Both the position numbers and the translations under genes were made by a program. From positions 62,001-126,000 of the forward strand of contig NZ_LJAK01000003.1 of NCBI RefSeq assembly GCF_001420005.1: a DNA stretch of 64,000 nt, in the 5' to 3' direction. The DNA is from Loktanella sp. 3ANDIMAR09 (GTDB taxonomy: Bacteria; Pseudomonadota; Alphaproteobacteria; Rhodobacterales; Rhodobacteraceae). Positions 48,605 to 57,188 of this stretch are shown in pieces. The notes under the pieces were generated by a model. It made no database searches. It saw only the letters and a list, made by a program, of their open reading frames with translations, and was not told where the DNA came from. Each line of letters starts with the position of its first letter. The first letter of the stretch is position 1.

Positions 48605-50686
48605 CTAGCCGCTGATCAGGCCCATGGATTCCAGCTTCAGAATGACCTGATGTGCGCAGTTGTCGACATCCTGTCCTTCGGTATCCAGCCGCAGTTCAGG
48701 GTCCTTCGGAACGTCATAGGGGTCGGAAATTCCGGTGAATTCCTTGATCTTGCCTTCGCGTGCCAGCTTGTACAGGCCCTTGCGGTCGCGGCGCTCGCAT
48801 TCCTCGATCGAGGTTGCGACGTGCACCTCGATGAATGCGCCGAAATCCTCGATCTCTTCGCGCACGGCGCGGCGGGTCGTGGCATAGGGTGCGATGGGCG
48901 CACAGATGGCGATGCCGCCGTTCTTGGTGATCTCGGACGCGACATAGCCGATGCGGCGGATGTTCAGGTCGCGGTGTTCCTTGGAAAAGCCCAGTTCCGA
49001 CGACAGGTTCTTGCGCACGATGTCACCGTCCAGCAACGTGACCGGGCGGCCACCCATTTCCATCAGCTTGACCATCAGCGCATTGGCGATGGTGGATTTG
49101 CCCGAACCCGAGAAACCGGTGAAAAACACGGTAAAGCCCTGCTTGGACCGGGCTGGCTTGGTGCGGCGCAGCTCTTCGACAACCTGCGGAAAGCTGAACC
49201 ATTCCGGGATTTCCAGGCCCTCTTGCAGGCGGCGACGCAGTTCGGTGCCGGAAATGTTCAGAATCGTGACGTTGTCGCGGTCCTCAATCTCATCTGCGGG
49301 TTCGTATTGGGCGCGTTCCTGCACATAGACCATGTGTTTGAAATCGACCATTTCGATGCCCATTTCCTCTTGATGCTCGCGGAACAGGTCCTGCGCATCA
49401 TAGGGGCCGTAGAAATCGTCACCGGCAGAGTTCTTGCCCGGGCCTGCGTGGTCGCGGCCGACGATGAAATGGGTGCAGCCGTGGTTCTTGCGGATCAATC
49501 CGTGCCACACGGCCTCGCGCGGACCGGCCATGCGCATCGCGAGGTTCAGCAGGGACATGGTGGTCGTTGACGGCTGGTACTGGTCCAGCACCGCCTCGTA
49601 GCAGCGCACGCGTGTAAAGTGATCGACGTCGCCCGGCTTGGTCAGGCCCACGACGGGGTGGATTAGCAGGTTGGCCTGTGCCTCCTTGGCGGCGCGGAAC
49701 GTCAGTTCCTGATGCGCGCGGTGCAGCGGGTTGCGGGTCTGGAACGCCACGACCTTGCGCCAGCCCAGCTTGCGGAAATAGGCGCGCAGTTCGTTGGGCG
49801 TGTCGCGGCGGCCGCGGAAATCATAGTGCACCGGCTGCTGAATGCCGGTCACCGGGCCACCCAGGTAGACGTTGCCTGCGGTGTTGTGCAGATAGTTGAC
49901 GGCGGGGTGCGCGGAATCGTCGGCACCGAACACCATTTCGGCCTCGCGGGCCTTGTTGGGCACCCATTTGTCCGTAACCGTCATGGTCGCAAGGATCACG
50001 CCCTCCTGGTCGCGCAGCGCGATGTCCTGACCCAGTTCGATCGTATCGGCAAAGGCGTCGGTCACGTCCAGCGTGATCGGAATCGGCCACAGGTGGCCGT
50101 CCGCGGTGCGCATGTTTTCCACGACACCGTTGTAATCTGCCTCGGACAGGAACCCCTTGAGCGGGTTGAAGCCACCGTTCATCAGCAGTTCCAGATCGCA
50201 GATCTGGCGTGGCGTCAGGTCGTGGCTGGTCAGATTCCCGGCCTCATGCTTCATCTTTTGTGCGCTCTCGAACGACACGTATAGCTCTGGGATGGGGGCA
50301 AGGTTGTTTTGCATCATTTGGGTCCTGTGGGTGGTTGGAATGTAGCCGCTGGTCGTTCCGGTCAGTTCGGCATGAAGGGCGTCGTATTCAGCGAATTTTC
50401 GGGCAAGGAACTGATCCCTCAACCGCACCATTTCGGCTGCCCCGCGATGGGTCAGCACATAGGAAAACCGCTGTCGCCGGTCGGCGCTGGCGCGGTCGCT
50501 GATCTGGATGAATCCGGCGGCAACCGCCGACTTGAGCAATGCGTTCAAACGTCCAAGCGACACCCCAAGCGCCACAGCCGTCGCACGCTGCGACGCCTCG
50601 GGCGCAAGGTTGACTTGACGCAGCAGCCGAAACAGGGCGACCTCTTCGTCAGATATGGGTGCTATGGTCTGGACGGCCACGATCAC
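48605..50686 (-). CDS. Winged-helix regulator fused in frame to ATP sulfurylase / APS kinase
   Basis: One open frame of 693 codons starts at GTG 50686. Residues about 10-110 match MarR-like EPS-associated regulators (SDEEVALFRLLRQ, VALGVSLGRLNALLKSAV, RFSYVLTHRGAAEMVRLRDQFLARKFAEYDALHAEL). From residue 124 the sequence is a complete sulfate adenylyltransferase (LAPIPELYVSFESAQ, LMNGGFNPLKGFL, QTRNPLHRAHQEL, GRDHAGPGKNS) followed by APS kinase with P-loop GFSGSGKST near residue 520. The enzyme makes APS and then PAPS from sulfate. An internal ATG pair (50317, 50314) has AGGA 5-8 bases upstream, so a free 569-570-residue enzyme may also be made. Whether a fused protein exists is unproven. Confidence 0.85.
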   Translation of the reverse strand: MIVAVQTIAPISDEEVALFRLLRQVNLAPEASQRATAVALGVSLGRLNALLKSAVAAGFIQISDRASADRRQRFSYVLTHRGAAEMVRLRDQFLARKFAEYDALHAELTGTTSGYIPTTHRTQMMQNNLAPIPELYVSFESAQKMKHEAGNLTSHDLTPRQICDLELLMNGGFNPLKGFLSEADYNGVVENMRTADGHLWPIPITLDVTDAFADTIELGQDIALRDQEGVILATMTVTDKWVPNKAREAEMVFGADDSAHPAVNYLHNTAGNVYLGGPVTGIQQPVHYDFRGRRDTPNELRAYFRKLGWRKVVAFQTRNPLHRAHQELTFRAAKEAQANLLIHPVVGLTKPGDVDHFTRVRCYEAVLDQYQPSTTTMSLLNLAMRMAGPREAVWHGLIRKNHGCTHFIVGRDHAGPGKNSAGDDFYGPYDAQDLFREHQEEMGIEMVDFKHMVYVQERAQYEPADEIEDRDNVTILNISGTELRRRLQEGLEIPEWFSFPQVVEELRRTKPARSKQGFTVFFTGFSGSGKSTIANALMVKLMEMGGRPVTLLDGDIVRKNLSSELGFSKEHRDLNIRRIGYVASEITKNGGIAICAPIAPYATTRRAVREEIEDFGAFIEVHVATSIEECERRDRKGLYKLAREGKIKEFTGISDPYDVPKDPELRLDTEGQDVDNCAHQVILKLESMGLISG

Positions 50687-50698
50687 GACTCAATCTTT

Positions 50699-50743
50699 GT
50701 TCACGCGTGAACGCATACAGGAAAATTGCGTTCACAAAAGAAC
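50699..50743. promoter_or_regulatory. Paired palindromes upstream of the regulator-enzyme fusion
   Basis: GTTCACGCGTGAAC (50699-50712) is a perfect 14-base palindrome. GTTCACAAAAGAAC (50730-50743) is a related imperfect one, with centres 31 bases apart, about three helical turns. GTGAACGCA (50707-50715) and TGCGTTCAC (50727-50735) also pair across 11 bases. They begin 13 bases upstream of the GTG start and are candidate operators for the N-terminal regulator domain. The rest of the 221-base gap to trxB holds no gene. Confidence 0.55.
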
Positions 50744-50847
50744 AAACATGTGTCCAAAGTTGAAAATCGCGGATTTGCGCTGAAAACAGGGTAGGTGCGT
50801 GGCCAATGCGCCGCCCTGCGCGCCATTGCGCGGTGGTGCAGAAACAA

Positions 50848-50879
50848 GGGGGCCGGCCTGCACTGCGCAGCCCGGCCCC
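50848..50879 (-). terminator. Terminator-like hairpin after trxB
   Basis: GGGGCCGG and CCGGCCCC form an eight-base stem, followed on the minus strand by CTTGTTT, about 30 bases past the trxB stop. Confidence 0.7.
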
Positions 50880-50907
50880 GATTTCGCATCAAACTGGCCT
50901 GTGCCGT

Positions 50908-51915
50908 TTACTCTGCTGCGTCGACAGGTGCGCCATAGCCCAGCGGAAGTGTGGTGTCGGCCTCGACATCACTGTCGTCCTGTTCGGCCAGGAACCGTTC
51001 CGCGTCCAGTGCCGCCATGCAGCCCATCCCGGCGCTGGTCACGGCCTGACGGTAGACGTGGTCGGTCAGGTCACCAGCGGCAAAGACGCCGGGGATCGCC
51101 GTGCGCGTCGTGCCGGGTTCAACCACCACATAGCCGCCATTGTGGGTTTCCAGCTTGTCCTTGACCAGTTCGGACGCCGGTGCGTGACCTATGGCGATGA
51201 ACACGCCCTTGGCCGCGATTTCCGTGATCTCGCCGGTTTCGACGTGTTTCAGGCGCACCGCCTCGACCCCCTTGGGGTTTTCGGTGCCGACGATCTCGTC
51301 GATCTCGTGGAACCACAGCGTTTCGATCTTGGGGTTCTTCAACAGGCGGTTTTGCAGGATCTTTTCGGCGCGCAATTCGTCGCGGCGGTGCACCAGCGTG
51401 ACCTTGGATGCGAAATTCGTCAGGAACAATGCCTCTTCGACGGCCGTGTTGCCGCCGCCAACCACGATGATTTCCTGACCACGGTAGAAAAATCCGTCGC
51501 AGGTCGCGCAGGCGCTGACGCCGAACCCTTTAAATTTCTCTTCAGAGGGCAGGCCCAGCCATTTGGCGCGCGCACCGGTGGCCAAAATCACCGCGTCAGC
51601 CGTCACAACCGACCCGCTGTCGCAGGTCGCGGTAAAGGGGCGTTTGGACAGGTCCAGGTCCGTCACGATGTCATGCACGATGTTGCAGCCCATCGCGCGG
51701 GCGTGGGCCTCCATCCGGACCATCAGGTCGGGGCCCTGCACTTCGGTATCGCCGGGCCAGTTTTCGACCTCGGTGGTGGTGGTCAGCTGACCGCCCGGTT
51801 CGATCCCCTGGATCAGCATGGGTTCCAGCATCGCGCGGGATGCATAGACGCCTGCGGTATAGCCTGCCGGGCCAGAGCCTACGATCAGGACACGGGTGTG
51901 CTGGGGTGTGGACAT
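50908..51915 (-). CDS. trxB: Thioredoxin reductase
   Basis: This 335-residue FAD enzyme reduces thioredoxin with NADPH. It has the FAD loop VLIVGSGPAGYTAGVYASRA, the redox pair in ACATCDGFFY, the NADPH loop VVGGGNTAVEEALFL and the C-terminal FAD motif GVFAAGDLTDHVYRQA. AGGAGGTCCC precedes ATG 51915; a longer open frame to 52239 runs through the divergent promoter and is rejected. The C-terminal ~20 residues are acidic and beyond the usual fold. Confidence 0.97.
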   Translation of the reverse strand: MSTPQHTRVLIVGSGPAGYTAGVYASRAMLEPMLIQGIEPGGQLTTTTEVENWPGDTEVQGPDLMVRMEAHARAMGCNIVHDIVTDLDLSKRPFTATCDSGSVVTADAVILATGARAKWLGLPSEEKFKGFGVSACATCDGFFYRGQEIIVVGGGNTAVEEALFLTNFASKVTLVHRRDELRAEKILQNRLLKNPKIETLWFHEIDEIVGTENPKGVEAVRLKHVETGEITEIAAKGVFIAIGHAPASELVKDKLETHNGGYVVVEPGTTRTAIPGVFAAGDLTDHVYRQAVTSAGMGCMAALDAERFLAEQDDSDVEADTTLPLGYGAPVDAAE

Positions 51916-52071
51916 GGGACCTCCTGTCGGTGTTGTTCCCCATATAGTCGGGCCGGGCTGGCAGCGAAAGGTCAACTGCGTTTCTGAAAGTTGCGCGTCA
52001 ATGAAACTTTGTTGCGCAGGTTTGCCTTTGGTCGTAGTAATCAAAACAACAATAAGGAGAGACCCCCCAAA

Positions 52072-52572
52072 ATGCCGGGTGCAAAGCTGGACGAAATCGA
52101 CCGGATGATTCTTGCAGAACTTCAGGCCGACGGCCGGATGACAAATGTGGAATTGGCAAAACGGGTCGGCATCAGCGCGCCGCCCTGCCTGCGCCGTGTC
52201 CGCACGCTGGAGGAGCAGGGCTACATCCTGGGCTATCATGCCGATGTCGATCCGCGCGAACTGGGGTTCGAGGTTCAGGTCTTTGCCATGGTCGGACTGG
52301 TCAGCCAGGCCGAGGCTGATCTGTCAGCATTCGAGGGGCGTTGCGCACATTGGCCGCTGGTACGCGAATGTCATATGCTAAACGGCGAAGTCGATTTCAT
52401 CCTGAAATGCGTGGCCCCCGACCTGCGGAGCTTTCAGCGGTTCCTGACCGAGGAATTGACCAGCGCGCCCAACGTGGCAAGCGTCAAGACATCCCTCGTG
52501 ATCCGTGGCGCAAAGGATGAACCCGGCGTGCCGTTCGATGTGCTTGAGGCACGGCTGGCAAAAGACGCCTGA
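52072..52572 (+). CDS. Lrp/AsnC family transcriptional regulator
   Basis: This 166-residue regulator has an N-terminal winged helix (LDEIDRMILAELQADGRMTNVELAKRVG, then ISAPPCLRRVRTLEEQGYI) and a C-terminal RAM effector domain (FEVQVFAMVGL, CHMLNGEVDFILKCVAPDL, SVKTSLVIR). Lrp proteins respond to amino acids and often autoregulate. AAGGAG lies about 12 bases before ATG 52072. It is divergent from trxB. GAAACTTTGTTGCG near 52013 in the leader recurs upstream of the MaoC gene. Confidence 0.94.
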   Translation: MPGAKLDEIDRMILAELQADGRMTNVELAKRVGISAPPCLRRVRTLEEQGYILGYHADVDPRELGFEVQVFAMVGLVSQAEADLSAFEGRCAHWPLVRECHMLNGEVDFILKCVAPDLRSFQRFLTEELTSAPNVASVKTSLVIRGAKDEPGVPFDVLEARLAKDA

Positions 52573-52630
52573 TACCATCCGTCATGGGTCTATGCCTGTG
52601 CGCCGGATGACATGTCCTGCGACATAGGTG

Positions 52631-53485
52631 TCATGTGATGGATGACAGGTCCAGATCGCGCAGATGCAGGCGGGGATGCAGCAGCGGGCCGAAATCGCCC
52701 AGTTGCTCCATGTGCGGGAACATCGACATCAACAGTTCCCGGCCATCGTTGCGCAGTTTCAGCAGGTGCGGCAGGCCGGGGTGCAGCGATTCAATCTCCA
52801 GACCGCCGCCGATGATGATGCTCGCGTGTTCGCGGAACCCCAACTGATAGACGTCCACCGCCGTGGCGGGATGCAATTCGACGATGGCGGACTGGTCGAT
52901 GAAATCACGCGCGAGGATGAACGATACCTCGTCCCCGGACAAACGCTTGCTCATGTTGTGGCGGTGGGCGATGCGTGCAGCCGGACCCAGCACGACGTCC
53001 GCATTCGGTTTGCGGTAGCCCAGTGCGTCCTGCGTCAATCGCGTCATTGTTCCCATTTCGGGATTTGCATTCTGCGTACCGGGTACGATCTGCATGCAGC
53101 CTTTCCACAACAGCTGCATCATGCCGTGGCTGGTCGTCATCACACGATCGCCGGGCCACAGATCCTCGACCGCGCAGGGGCCGGCGTCCGTGGTGACGAT
53201 CGCGCCGCGCCCAATCGCGGCAAAGCAGTTTTCAAACAGAGGTATGGCCGGGGCAATCCGGGTCATATCATCAATGTCAGAGGAGGGAGTCAGATGGACA
53301 ATCTCGTAGCGACGCATGAGAGGCTTCACGCGTCGAGATTGTCCATCCAGACCAGCTGTCCGGTCTGAGGAAACCGGGGTCGTATTCCGTTGCGGCGCGT
53401 GGGACGCGGACCGCGGGAGGGACTGATTTAGCATGTGTCGCACCATCTGGCTTGTCACATCATCTGTCGGCCCCACCGACAACAT
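52631..53485 (-). CDS. Hint-domain (hedgehog/intein-like) protein
   Basis: This 284-residue protein contains a Hint_2-type domain: CFAAIGRGAIVTTDAGPCAVEDLWPGDRVMT (in part, about 87-117), a block-B-like region ending LGPAARIAHRH, and DVYQLGFREHASIIIGGGLEIESLHPG near the C-terminus. The leading Cys is present (FENCFAAIG), but the sequence stops without an obvious intein C-terminal His-Asn. Such proteins are numerous in roseobacters, often as modules of surface proteins; activity is unknown. The start is uncertain among ATG 53485, 53446 and 53434. It is convergent with the Lrp gene. Confidence 0.8.
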   Translation of the reverse strand: MLSVGPTDDVTSQMVRHMLNQSLPRSASHAPQRNTTPVSSDRTAGLDGQSRRVKPLMRRYEIVHLTPSSDIDDMTRIAPAIPLFENCFAAIGRGAIVTTDAGPCAVEDLWPGDRVMTTSHGMMQLLWKGCMQIVPGTQNANPEMGTMTRLTQDALGYRKPNADVVLGPAARIAHRHNMSKRLSGDEVSFILARDFIDQSAIVELHPATAVDVYQLGFREHASIIIGGGLEIESLHPGLPHLLKLRNDGRELLMSMFPHMEQLGDFGPLLHPRLHLRDLDLSSIT

Positions 53486-53680
53486 CTGAGGAGATCGTTG
53501 CTGTTGGGTTGATTAAGGCGTCATTCGCCGCATTTCGTCAAACTATTCGCAAGATTGAATTGCGACTGGCGATAGTCCCCTTTCCTGGCGGCGATTGTTC
53601 AGGAAATGACGGGAGATTTTGCCATATTTGGCCGAATCAAAGGTCTGCACGCGGCGGGAATCACGAGGGAAAGCACAGAC

Positions 53681-54808
53681 GTGACACAGTTGCCTGAATT
53701 CACCATCGGGATCGAAGAGGAATATCTGCTGGTCGATGCAGAGACGTTTGAGCTGGCCGCGGCACCGGATCCGCTGATGGCGGCGCTGACTGCGGCGCTG
53801 GGCGATCAGGTCAGCACAGAATTTCTGAACTGCCAGGTCGAGGTCGGAACCGGTATCTGCGCCACCATCGCTGAGGCGCGCGCCGATCTGGCGCAATTAC
53901 GCAAAACCGTCGCGAAACTGGCCGCAGACCATGGGCTACGGCCTGTCGCGGCGTCTTGCCATCCTTTTGGTGATTGGAAACAGCAGGGTCGCACGGACAA
54001 ACCGCGCTATGATCAGCTGGACGATGATCTGGGGGCTGTCGCACGCCGCATGTTGATCGGTGGCATGCACGTTCACGTGGGGTTGCCCGACCAGGACAGT
54101 CGCATCGCGCTGATGAATCAGCTGTCCTATTTTCTGCCGCATCTTCTGGCCTTGTCCGCATCTTCGCCGTTCTGGCAGGGCAGGGACACCGGGCTTGCCA
54201 GCTATCGCATGGCCGTTTTCGATTCCATGCCGCGGACAGGGCTGCCGCCGCGCCTGCGGGACTGGGCGGACTGGGAATCGCGCGTGCAGCGTCTGGTCGG
54301 ACTTGGCGTGATCGAGGATTCGTCCAAGATCTGGTGGGATCTGCGTCCATCCGGTAAATTTCCGACGCTCGAGACGCGGATTTGCGATGTCTCGCCGCGC
54401 CTTGCGGATACGCTGACCATCGCGGCGGTCGTTCAGGCGCTGACCCGAATGCTGTGGCGGCGCACCCGTCATGGACAGCCCTGGCGCGACGCCGACCCGA
54501 TCATGGTGCAGGAAAACCGCTGGCGCGCGCAGCGATACGGCGTCTCTGCTGGCCTGATCGACAGTGCAGCCGATCGGATCGTGCCCATGCCGCAGCTGAT
54601 GGATGAACTGCTGGACCTCATTTCAGAGGATATGTCGGCACTGAACAGCGTGGCCGAGGCGTCGCGGATTGCAGATATCGCAAGGTCCGGAACCGATGCG
54701 GATCGCCAAAGGGCGCTGTATCAATCTGCAATGGATGGGGGTGCTGACACCCATGACGCGCTTTGCGCTGTCGTGCGCGCGCTGGCGGATGATTTTACCG
54801 CCATCTGA
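53681..54808 (+). CDS. YbdK-type carboxylate-amine ligase (glutamate-cysteine ligase 2 family)
   Basis: This protein of about 375 residues has the family opening LPEFTIGIEEEYLLVD, followed by FLNCQVEVGTGIC, GGMHVHVGLPD, YRMAVFDSMPRTGLPP, WWDLRPSGKFPTLETRICD and QENRWRAQRYG, all GCS2 signatures. YbdK has weak gamma-glutamylcysteine synthetase activity; the true substrates are uncertain. GTG 53681 is chosen because homology begins just after it; an ATG at 53606 is in frame but its AGGA is too close. With gshB, this could supply part of glutathione synthesis if no GshA exists elsewhere. Confidence 0.88.
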   Translation: MTQLPEFTIGIEEEYLLVDAETFELAAAPDPLMAALTAALGDQVSTEFLNCQVEVGTGICATIAEARADLAQLRKTVAKLAADHGLRPVAASCHPFGDWKQQGRTDKPRYDQLDDDLGAVARRMLIGGMHVHVGLPDQDSRIALMNQLSYFLPHLLALSASSPFWQGRDTGLASYRMAVFDSMPRTGLPPRLRDWADWESRVQRLVGLGVIEDSSKIWWDLRPSGKFPTLETRICDVSPRLADTLTIAAVVQALTRMLWRRTRHGQPWRDADPIMVQENRWRAQRYGVSAGLIDSAADRIVPMPQLMDELLDLISEDMSALNSVAEASRIADIARSGTDADRQRALYQSAMDGGADTHDALCAVVRALADDFTAI

Positions 54809-54836
54809 CGGGCCAGTGCGTCCCTCTGGTGTGGTG

Positions 54837-54872
54837 GAAAAAGCCCGTGCGGCCAGAGGTGGTCCGCACGGG
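54837..54872 (-). terminator. Rho-independent terminator of the 59-residue gene
   Basis: CCCGTGCGG and CCGCACGGG form a nine-base stem, followed on the minus strand by CTTTTT, about 55 bases after the small gene at 54928. Confidence 0.8.
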
Positions 54873-54927
54873 GGCAGTGGACCGGCGGAGGGGAAGCAGC
54901 CGGTCGTCGGGAAAACGGTGCGGGGGT

Positions 54928-55107
54928 CTAGCCTGCCAGCGACATGCCTTCGGGAAGCGGTGCCAGAGAGATCTTCTTGTCGCGACCTTCGGTTTCAAGC
55001 CGGCGCGCGATCATGGCCTGACGGCGCAATCCGCGCTCCCAAGGCATTTTGGTCGTGCATTTCTCGGCTTCGGCGATGGTGTTCTTCATCCAGCGTGCTT
55101 TGCTCAT
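54928..55107 (-). CDS. Conserved 59-residue basic protein of unknown function
   Basis: This protein begins MSKARWMKNTIAEAEK and continues MPWERGLRRQAMIARRLE. I recall closely similar openings (MSKARWMKS-) in many Rhodobacteraceae proteomes, so it is probably a real lineage-specific gene. It is rich in Arg and Lys with no membrane segment. GAGGACC lies before ATG 55107, and it has its own terminator. The 270-base stretch upstream (55108-55377) shows no other gene, though TTTTTTTGTCATCACTGG and nearby AT-rich text may hold its promoter. Confidence 0.72.
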   Translation of the reverse strand: MSKARWMKNTIAEAEKCTTKMPWERGLRRQAMIARRLETEGRDKKISLAPLPEGMSLAG

Positions 55108-55377
55108 TGTCTCGGTCCTCTGTTTCAAAATGCCCGCGCTTTTCTGCGGGATTGGAAACAGTTTCACCCCGGGAATGGGCAGCAATTGGACAATGGATCG
55201 GGATTTTCAGTTTTTTTGTCATCACTGGCGGGTGAAATTTGGCAGCGTTGTTGCTGCATGCGAAACACTATGTTTTCAGTGTTTTTGTGCTGATTTCTAC
55301 GCCAATGCCGCCCGTGGCCCACGCATTGTTTCGCATTTTGTGGCAGAACGGCGGCGGCCTGTCGCCGCAAAGCGGCC

Positions 55378-56136
55378 CTAATCCAGCACGATGGACGCAA
55401 TCATGCGCCCGTAATCTGCATCATTTGCATGGGTGGACCTGCGATAGCTGAAGAATCGCGCAGGGTCCGCATAGGTGCAGTGCCGCGTCCATGACGCATG
55501 ACCAATCCCGGCACCGCGCAGGCGGTGCAACCCGTAGGCGGGCAGATCGAAATGCAGCCTGTCGCCGGCCCCATTGGCAAAGAACCGGCTGTTGGCGTTG
55601 TCTTCGGTCAAAAAGGCATCCATGAATTCCGGTCCGACCTCATAGGCGGCCTGGCTGATGGATGGTCCGATGACGGCGCTGATCCGCGCCCGGTGAGCAC
55701 CCAGCGCCACCATTGCGTCGATCGTGTTCTCCAAAACCCCCGACAGCGCGCCTTTCCAGCCGGCATGGGCCGCGCCGATCACCCGCGCCTGCGCATCGGC
55801 AAACAGCACGGGCTGACAATCGGCGCTCAGGGTGCACAGGGCGACGCCGGGGGTGGCCGTAACGATCCCGTCGGCCTTGGGCAATGTGGTCAATGGCCCC
55901 GTGACGGCCACCACATCGGGCGAATGCACCTGATAGACACCTACCAGCCAATCCGGGTCGACCCCCATGTGACCTGCGACCCGTTCACGGTTGATCGCCA
56001 CGATTTCCGACTGATCGGCGCTGCCGATGCCGCAGTTTAGCGATGCATAGATTCCAGAGGACGCACCGCCCTTGCGGGTGAAAAAACCGTGGCGCAAGGG
56101 TGCCAGGGCATCGTCGGTAATCGGGGCAAGTGTCAT
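55378..56136 (-). CDS. pgeF: Peptidoglycan editing factor PgeF (YfiH, multicopper-like fold)
   Basis: This 252-residue protein has HGFFTRKGGASSGIYASLN at the N-terminus, QVHSPDVV (His), LSADCQPVLFAD (Cys) and GAAHAGWKGALSGVLENT (His), the zinc-binding Cys-His site of the family. PgeF removes wrongly added residues from peptidoglycan precursors; related proteins act on purine nucleosides. It is last in lgt-midA-pgeF, overlapping midA by four bases (ATGA). Confidence 0.95.
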   Translation of the reverse strand: MTLAPITDDALAPLRHGFFTRKGGASSGIYASLNCGIGSADQSEIVAINRERVAGHMGVDPDWLVGVYQVHSPDVVAVTGPLTTLPKADGIVTATPGVALCTLSADCQPVLFADAQARVIGAAHAGWKGALSGVLENTIDAMVALGAHRARISAVIGPSISQAAYEVGPEFMDAFLTEDNANSRFFANGAGDRLHFDLPAYGLHRLRGAGIGHASWTRHCTYADPARFFSYRRSTHANDADYGRMIASIVLD

Positions 56137-57188
56137 GCGGTCAGTCCCGGTGGCGGCGTGCTGCCTGCGGCATACAGGCCCAATACCTTGAATAGGTCGC
56201 CCATTTCGGCGGGGTGGGTCAACCGTCGATGGGCCGAAATCAGGGTTTCGCGTGCGGGTTCGCTCAAACCTTTGGCAAGCGCCTGCGCCCGGTTGCTGAT
56301 CCCGAGGCGTTCGAGAAACACGCCTTGTGGCGTCAGTTTGCTGTGCAGCGCAGGCTGTGCTGCCTGTGCCAATGCCGCGAAATCGACATGCGCTGTCAGG
56401 TCCGCCGCCCCCGGCGTGGCAAAGGGATCGACGGGCTGGTGCGCCTGCACCGCCTGAAACGTGTCGCCGAAACTGGTCCAGCCGCCGTAATCCACGATCA
56501 GTGCCGCACCGCCATGACCTGCAATGCGCGAACCGATGATGCGGGCGGCATCCTGCGCGGGCGTGCTGACCTCGACCACGTCGCCGTCGCGGGTGTCGTC
56601 CAGGCGGTCCGCCAGCATTGCCAGCGGGGCGGGGTCGGTCAGTCCCAGCGCCAGTACGCCATCCGACAGGCCCACGACACGTTCGCGCCAGCCTTCACCG
56701 TCGCGCTGGAACTGCCGGATCGGCAGCGCGTCGAAAAATTCGTTGGCGACCAGAAACAGCGGCTGGGCGGGCAGGGCATCCAGATGATCCAGCCAGATCG
56801 CATCAGGCACCCGCTGCGCCTGTGCCGCGCGCAGCACCGGCGACGCCTCGATCAGGTGGACCTCTGCGGCATCGCGGAACCCCGGCACCCGTGCCGTGGC
56901 GCGCAGGATATCCGCCATCAGCGTCCCGCGCCCCGGTCCCGGCTCAGCCAGCGAAAAACGTGCAGGTGATCCCTGATCTATCCACGCCTGCGCCAGCGCG
57001 AGGCCGATCAGTTCGCCGAACATCTGGCTGATCTCGGGTGCGGTGATGAAATCGCCCGCCACCCCGAACGGGTCGCGGGTCGCATAATAGCCGTCGGTGG
57101 GGTCCAGCAGGCAGGTGGACATGTAGTCGGCCAATGTCATCGGGCCGTCGGTGGCGATGCGCGCCATCAGACGATCCGTCAGCGTCAT
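56133..57188 (-). CDS. MidA/NDUFAF7-like SAM-dependent methyltransferase
   Basis: This 351-residue protein has DYMSTCLLDPTDGYYATRDPFGVAGDFITAPEISQMFGEL, the family N-terminus (in pieces, about 20-60), the SAM loop LAEPGPGRGTLM and NEFFDALPIRQF. The mitochondrial homologue methylates an Arg of complex I subunit NDUFS2, so a role in complex I assembly is plausible. ATG 57188 overlaps the lgt stop by four bases; the long open frame to 57500 lies inside lgt and is rejected. Confidence 0.92.
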   Translation of the reverse strand: MTLTDRLMARIATDGPMTLADYMSTCLLDPTDGYYATRDPFGVAGDFITAPEISQMFGELIGLALAQAWIDQGSPARFSLAEPGPGRGTLMADILRATARVPGFRDAAEVHLIEASPVLRAAQAQRVPDAIWLDHLDALPAQPLFLVANEFFDALPIRQFQRDGEGWRERVVGLSDGVLALGLTDPAPLAMLADRLDDTRDGDVVEVSTPAQDAARIIGSRIAGHGGAALIVDYGGWTSFGDTFQAVQAHQPVDPFATPGAADLTAHVDFAALAQAAQPALHSKLTPQGVFLERLGISNRAQALAKGLSEPARETLISAHRRLTHPAEMGDLFKVLGLYAAGSTPPPGLTA

